Of a stretch of DNA of 64,000 nt, positions 58,401 to 64,000 are shown piece after piece. This stretch comes from Pseudovirgaria hyperparasitica (lineage: Eukaryota > Ascomycota > Dothideomycetes > Acrospermales > Acrospermaceae): positions 265,897 through 329,896 of the forward strand of contig NW_022985572.1 in assembly GCF_010093815.1 (NCBI RefSeq), given 5' to 3'. Position 1 is the stretch's first letter. Each line of letters begins with the position of its first letter. The position numbers and the translations under genes were made by a program. Under the pieces are notes generated by a model. The model saw only the letters and a list, made by a program, of their open reading frames with translations, was not told where the DNA came from and ran no database searches.

Positions 58401-60307
58401 CCTGGCCTAGGCGGTAGTATTAGATCCGGTAACTAATGTACTCCGTAGCGAAGGTAAGGTTAAGCGTAGACCCGTCTTCGTCCTATTTATGTTTTTTCTA
58501 TATAACTTATTCTATAGGTATAAGTAGGTATAGAAAGTCGTGGTAGCGGGTACGTAGTTCCCTTACTCTAAGTTCTTCTCTAACTATGGCTAGGCCTCCC
58601 TACTATTAGTAGTAGAGGTTAAAGTCTCCTAGGAGGATGTATTACCCTAGTTCCGTAGTACCCTCGAGTATCTCGTCTAGTATAAGTATATATTATTAGT
58701 TATATATATTATATATATATAGGGGGCCTATATCTATTTATAGGTGTAGTATTATTCTAAGGTTATCGCGCTCGGTATACGACCATAATAAGAGTAGTAT
58801 TAACCTATAAATGTAGAAGAGGACTCGTCTTTCTAGTCCTAGAGGGTATATAGTATGGTATCCGGGGTGTATAGTTAGTTTACTCGTCTAGTAGTGTTTA
58901 TAGGGTTCCTAGATAGCGAGTATTATGGCCCCGGTCTCTTTAAGGAGCGTCGCCTAGTTCTCTCTTTTATATTATATGTTTACCTATATAATTTAGAGTA
59001 TATTCTAGTCCCTTATTAGGTACTAGGGAGTATATATACCTATATACTTATTCCTTAGAGGCGCGACTATCCTCGCGCGGTAGCGGCTTTAACTATACCT
59101 TTTAGTCATCCTATCATCTTTAGGATAGTCTACTATCCTATCTAACTACCTTCCGGAGGGGAGGTTAGGGGTATTATAAAGGAAGGGCCCGTGGTAGGTA
59201 TTATATTCTATAACTATCTTACGCCTCTTGCTTTTATCGTATAAATATATTCTATAACCTATTTACGTTTTATATACGTTAACGACCATGACGGGTATTT
59301 CCTATCGTAGTTTAAATACTATACTATATCCCTATTTCTTAGTCCGTCTCCTCGCGGTTTATAAGGGCACTCCTAGATAGCGTGGTCCCTACGGTACTAT
59401 CCGCACTTAGTCTTCTATAAGTACCTTTATATAGTATATCTATACCCTTAATAGTTAAAGTACTATATTATTATCTATACTCTATCCTATGGCTCGGCCA
59501 TAAGGAGCTCTCCTTCTACTAGAAATCCCTCCTATATAATATATTATACGAGGGCGGGGTCTCGGAGCTCCATAATTATAGTAGAGTGTTTTTTCGCCGT
59601 CGTCTTAATCGCCTATAGGTTCTTCTACTACGCTTTTATAATCTTAATCCCTGGGTATTTTCGCGTGTTAGATTATTCTATATATATAATATCCTCCGCT
59701 CCGATAGCCTATCCCTACATAGGTACTATATATACTATAATCGGGTATATAGCTACCCTAATAGACGCGCTAGGGAAGATACTATCTATCGTATTTAGAT
59801 CTCGCGAGATGTTTTACTACGTAGTATTTATTATAGTAGTAAGTACTACCCTATCTAGCGTAACTTTAGTAGCTATAACGCTCGACTATATTCCTTTCTA
59901 TTTATTAATCTTATTTATAATTTCCTTTAGGGATGCCCGTTAGACCTACGCTAGCGTGTCCTTATCCTAGATTATAATACGTATACTATATACTCTATCT
60001 ATAGTCCTAGTGGTCCTTAGTACGGTGGCTCCGGATGTTACTATAATCTAAGCCTACGTGTTAGGGCGCTTATCTTAGGATAGCTCTTCCTAGATTCTCT
60101 ATAGGCTAGCTTCTATTCGGTTAAGCCTACTACTAGGTTCCTCTCGTGGCGACTTCCTTTCTTTCTCCGTAATTCCTCTTAGGTTCTAGATAAGGTCCCG
60201 GAATATATAAAGGAGGGTCTTCTTTCCCTCCTCGGCGTCCCTCTCTACACGTATTACCTAGTATTTAATTTTATCTAGGAGGGTCTCCCCTCTCGGGGTC
60301 CCCTCGG

Positions 60308-60322
60308 TCTAGGTTATCTATA
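60308..60322. repeat. Left target-site duplication of tRNA-headed element 2
   Basis: TCTAGGTTATCTATA, repeated exactly at 61263-61277. Confidence 0.85.
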
Positions 60323-61262
60323 ATAATAATAATATTAGTATTTAACTAGGAAGAACTATATATATAGCCATATATATACTCCATAGGCTTAGGCCTCCTC
60401 TAGTATTAGCTACTATGTATATAAGAAAACCTCCTATAATTAGCTCCCTAACTAGACCCTATTACTAATCTAACCTAGCCTAGTCTAAGTCCTCGAATCC
60501 CATTAGGTGATAAACTTACTTCTTATCCTTATATTAGGCTTTTATTACTATATTAGTACCGGCTCTTAATAACGCCCTAACTAACTATAGTAGGTATTAC
60601 CTTTCTTATAATTGGGTAGGTCGCTAGGCTAGGCCTAGTCTTTTATTCCTATATTACCGTGTTTTTTTCCTATCTATAGGAATATAGCTTTGCGCCGGGT
60701 AGTAGTTATTAATTAAAATAACTAATGCCGGAGGGGGTATATATCTAATAGATCCATGCCTTAGCACTAACCCTAGCTAGGCTGAATTCGGAAATTATTC
60801 TTCGGGGCTATATAATTATCTATAGGTGGGCGGGATACTTAATTAGGTATTACCGTCTATTTCGTGGTTACCGAGCCGGAGTAAGCACGAGCTAAGCCGG
60901 ATTAGGGTAGATAAGGCCCCGGTATATAGTAAAAATTCTATGATTCGAGCTAAGCTAGTTATAGGTCTAGCTACTCTAGACGTCGCTCTACCACTTAAGG
61001 TAGCTTAGTAGGTAGCTATATTAGGTAATTCTCATTATATAATAACGGTATAGTTATTTTCATATTACCTAATGGTCGCTTAGAACTAAGTAGTTATATA
61101 ATGGTAACCTTCACGTCACGTGCTCGCTTAGCCCCGTATACTTTTTAACAGAGCGTGCGAAAACTAGTATATGAAAAGGTAGCCGTTATAGAATTCAAAC
61201 CCACGACGTTGGATGACAAACGCTTCTAGTAACGTAGTATACTACCACTACGCCACCTGGCC
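60323..61262 (-). mobile_element. tRNA-headed, TAA-tailed retroelement, copy 2 (940 bp)
   Basis: Full-length inverted counterpart of 7383-8325. Read on the minus strand it starts GGCCAGGTGGCGTAGTGG, has GGGTTTGAATTC where copy 1 has the intact B-box, contains the second tRNA-like block (CACTTAAGG strand near 60990), and ends in ATTATTATT. Differences from copy 1 are mostly RIP-type transitions. A perfect 15-bp duplication flanks it inside LINE B. Confidence 0.87.
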
Positions 61263-61277
61263 TCTAGGTTATCTATA
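61263..61277. repeat. Right target-site duplication of tRNA-headed element 2
   Basis: TCTAGGTTATCTATA, identical to 60308-60322. Confidence 0.85.
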
Positions 61278-61700
61278 GCGCTTCGCACCCTTAGTTAGTT
61301 CCTATATTTTAGATAGGTGTCTAGCTATCTATATTAATATTACTATATAGCCGTTTCTACCGTACTAGTAGGGGTATATCCGGCGTATGCCGGGGTATTA
61401 CGATACCTAAGGCCGCCATGGTTATTAGTTAAGGGTAGCCCTTAACTAATAAAAGGGGGTCGGCGTGTCGGCGTTTATTAGATATAGTCTATACTCGTGT
61501 TATTAAAGAGTCTTCGAGTGTATATATATAGTATCTCTATATATTAGTATCGTTACGTATTATATACTACACGTACGCACGTGTATCGGAGGTTGTTATA
61601 CTCGGTATACTCTATCGTTTAATGTATGTAAATCGCTGTTTTACCCCGAATTAACTAGTTTGGTCCGTTGGGGTGTAAGAAGTTTTTTTTCCCATTAATC

Positions 61701-62862
61701 AATATCTAATAGGTCTACTAGCTCTAGGGGGGGAAATATAACTTCTTAGAGAATCTCTATCTTTTTAGGGCTTATAGTATATATCCTTCTCTAGTATATT
61801 AGGGGAGGTATTAGTAGTAGTAGCATCGGTATATCTATACTCTTAGTCTACTTTACTATATACTATAGCTCTATAGCCTAGTATATATATTTATTAGTAA
61901 TTATATACTAGTATTTATATTATTTATTATAGAGGGTCCTATTATAAGATTAGATTATCTCTTTCTATTCCTTCTATACCTTAGTTATCTAGATATAGTA
62001 TATACGTATATATAGTCTCTAGGCTTCCCTTCTACTTTTATATATTTAAGGTATACCCCTTATATCTAGGGGCTTATATATTTAGTATAGTATATATTTA
62101 TCTCTTAAGTTTTAGAAGGCTTAAAGAAGGACTTATACGGCTCTATCTATAGCTAGACTATTAGATATATTAACTATAGAGAGATCTAGAATTACTAATT
62201 CTAGGTCCTCTCTATACTTCTTCTAGTTAGTATCTTTTTATAGCTATCTTCTCTATTATTTATTAGATATAGATATATCTATTATAGTCTCTATATATTT
62301 ATAGTTAGAGTCTATCTATATCTTACTAGAGTAGTAATATTATACTCTATAGCTTATATATTCTATAGTAAGAGTAAGGTTAAGTATAGATCCCTTCTCG
62401 TCCTTCTTATATTTCCTCTATATAATTTATCTAACTAGTATAAGAAGATATAGAAGGTTATAGTACCTTATATATAGTTCTCTTACTCTAAGCTCTTCTC
62501 TAATAACTATTAGGCCTCTCTACTATCTATAGTAGAGATTAAAATTACCTAGAAGAATATATTATTCTAGTTCTATAATACTCTTTAGTATAGTATCTAG
62601 TATAAGTAATTCTCTCTAGTTATAGATATTATAGATATAGAGAAACCCTATTTCTATCTAGAGATATAGTATTATCTAGAGATTATTCTATTCTATATAG
62701 GACTATTCTAAGAGTAGAATAGATTTATATATATAGAATAGAACTCTTCTATCTAGGTCTAGGGGATAGATAGTATAGTATTCTAGATATATTATTAGTT
62801 TATTAGTTTAGTAGTATTTATATAGCTTTTAGATAGCTATTATTATAGTATCTATAAGAGTT
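61701..62862 (-). mobile_element. LINE copy A, endonuclease fragment
   Basis: Resumes directly where 47650 stops: AGGTCTACTAGCTCTAGGGG matches 57788 onward in copy B, and the match runs to about 58935 of B. It ends where a separate direct repeat starts at 62863. Heavily AT-shifted. Confidence 0.75.
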
Positions 62863-63240
62863 GAAAGGGTATATATAAAAATAGATATATATAATACCCT
62901 TAGAAGGATAGGTAGTATAGAAGGTATCTTAAATAAATAAGACCAAGGGATATAATATATAGTATATAAAGTATATTTAATTAAAAAACTTAAGGAGACG
63001 ACTATCTACGGCTATAGAAAGGTCTATATATATATAATTTATATGTGTTATTATTAAGAATCGATAATATATATTAAATAGTATACTAAATACTAATAGT
63101 ATTCTATAAATATCTAAAATCATCTATAATAGTCCGTTTTAGTATACTAAGGACTAATATATTAACTAATATATTATCTCTATCTATATACTTCTAATTT
63201 CTACTTAATCTAATATAAGCTAGTACTTATAAGTTTTATA
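62863..63240. repeat. Direct repeat unit R1 (heavily RIP-mutated)
   Basis: About 375 bp from GAAAGGGTATATATAAA to GCTAGTACTTATAAG. Matches 63441-63810 over its whole length with many C-to-T and G-to-A differences. Confidence 0.8.
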
Positions 63241-63440
63241 TACATAATAACCTTATAATCTATTATATATATATATATAAGTTATATAGAATAAGAGTCT
63301 AGCTCTACTCTATTCTATTCTATAGAAGTACGTTCTCTAGTACTCTATAGAAGAGTTCTAGTTCTACTCTACTCTAGAGCTATTCTAGCTCTACTCTACT
63401 CTAGAGCTATTTTACCTCTACTCTACTCTATTAAAAGTTT
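63241..63440. repeat. Spacer with short CTCTACT/GAGCTATT tandem repeats
   Basis: About 200 bp rich in TCTACTCTACTCTAGAGCTAT units, clearest at 63365-63430. No coding. Confidence 0.6.
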
Positions 63441-63810
63441 TAAAAGGGTATATATAAAATAGATATATATAATACCCTTAGGAGGATAGGTAGTGTAGAA
63501 GGTATCTTGAATGAATAAGACCAAGGGACACAATATATAGTATATAAAGTATATTTAATTGAAAGGCTTAAAGAAACGACTATCTATGGCTATAGGAAGG
63601 TCTATATATACATAATTTACGTGCGTTATTATCAAGAATCGATAATATATATTAAATGGTATACTAAATACCAATAGTATTCTATAACTATCCGATTTAG
63701 TCCATTTTGGTACGCTAAGAGTTAATATATTAATTAATATATTACCTCTATCCATGTACTTCCGATTCCCACTTAATCTAATATAAGCTAGTACTAGCTT
63801 ATATTAATAT
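63441..63810. repeat. Direct repeat unit R2 (lightly mutated)
   Basis: Same repeat as R1 but keeps CA/TG dinucleotides, for example AATGAATAAGACCAAGGGACAC. The pair may be LTRs of a deleted element or a segmental duplication. An open frame inside it (63555-63755, minus) has no known domain. Confidence 0.75.
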
Positions 63811-64000
63811 AAGTCTCCTAGTCTATAGTCTCTAAGGAAGTTATAGAGTCTAGTCTAGTCTCTAGAGTAGAATATGTAAACTTAACCTCTACTATATCTA
63901 ATAAGTTTATATAAGGTATTTCCTTATTAGGAATAGCTTAATATTAGTAATCGATATTACTAATATTATCTACTTATATATATAAATACTCTATACTCTT
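63811..64000. other. AT-rich end of window, no feature recognised
   Basis: Short, CA/TG-poor sequence with TAGTCTAGTCTC-type repeats. Probably more degraded transposon sequence. Confidence 0.4.

Larger units (their letters stand above)
55451..61700 (-). mobile_element. LINE copy B (Tad-like), near full length, carrying element copy 2
   Basis: The minus-strand element runs from a 5' end near 61700 (A-run, then CTTCTTACACCCC) to a TAA tail at 55451-55465, split by Gypsy 2. ORF1 remnants lie about 59350-60300. An apurinic-type endonuclease is seen at about 58000-59300, with ILLGDFNL near 58600-58630. Reverse transcriptase is at about 56050-57830, with LPELVDLLDVYGA near 57800 and GYADNIYLLA near 57010, where YADD has become YADN. 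Flanked by AATATCTAATA (47640-47650 and 61701-61711). It is the least mutated LINE copy here but has stops throughout. Confidence 0.82.

Noticed and set aside
59665-59943. Membrane-protein gene on the plus strand
   Set aside because: It is antisense to LINE ORF1/ORF2; its hydrophobic look comes from AT-rich RIP-mutated sequence.
63555-63755. Small gene in the right-hand repeat
   Set aside because: It has no domain, and the same place in the sister repeat at 62980-63180 is closed by stops.
1-64000. CRISPR arrays, bacterial operons or phage
   Set aside because: Introns, RIP, fungal enzyme families and LTR/LINE elements show a fungal nuclear sequence; no spaced short-repeat arrays were seen.

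Overview
This is a eukaryotic window from a filamentous ascomycete (Pezizomycotina). Genes carry many short introns (about 47-97 nt, GT...AG), and there is a Zn2Cys6 regulator with an AflR-type C-terminus. The right 26.5 kb is a transposon island almost free of the dinucleotides CA and TG, with Gln/Trp codons turned into stops, which is the signature of repeat-induced point mutation (RIP). A xylarialean host is only a guess, based on the chemistry suggested below.

Layout. 1-6653: a left-edge-truncated secreted FAD-linked oxidase, a probable GPI-anchored PEBP-like protein, and a soluble tandem ABC ATPase of the ModF/PhrA/yeast YDR061W type. 7383-8325: a 943-bp tRNA-headed, TAA-tailed retroelement with a perfect 15-bp target-site duplication. 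8938-37441: a secondary-metabolite cluster of eleven genes: P450-A, Zn2Cys6 regulator, secreted FAD oxidase, SDR-A, P450-B, TRI3-like acyltransferase, aristolochene-synthase-type sesquiterpene cyclase, CYP7/8-like P450-C, SDR-B, P450-D and a highly reducing PKS (KS-AT-DH-MT-ER-KR-ACP). Every gene reads as intact once introns are removed; several catalytic motifs are split by introns.

How they could work together (inference): the cyclase makes an eremophilane-type bicyclic sesquiterpene. Four P450s, two SDRs and an FAD oxidase oxidise it. The PKS, which has no release domain, makes a reduced C-methylated acyl chain, and the acyltransferase joins the chain to a terpene hydroxyl. The predicted product class is an eremophilane polyketide ester, of which integric acid and the eremoxylarins are known examples.

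37560-64000: nested retrotransposons beginning about 120 bp after the PKS stop. I resolve at least four copies of one Tad/CRE-like LINE family, called C, D, A and B. D lies in C, A in D, and B in A with an 11-bp duplication. There are two Ty3/Gypsy chromoviruses, one inside the TAA tail of LINE B with 202-bp LTRs and TSD AATAA. A second copy of the tRNA-headed element lies inside LINE B. RIP damage deepens with nesting age. No intact protein gene was found there.
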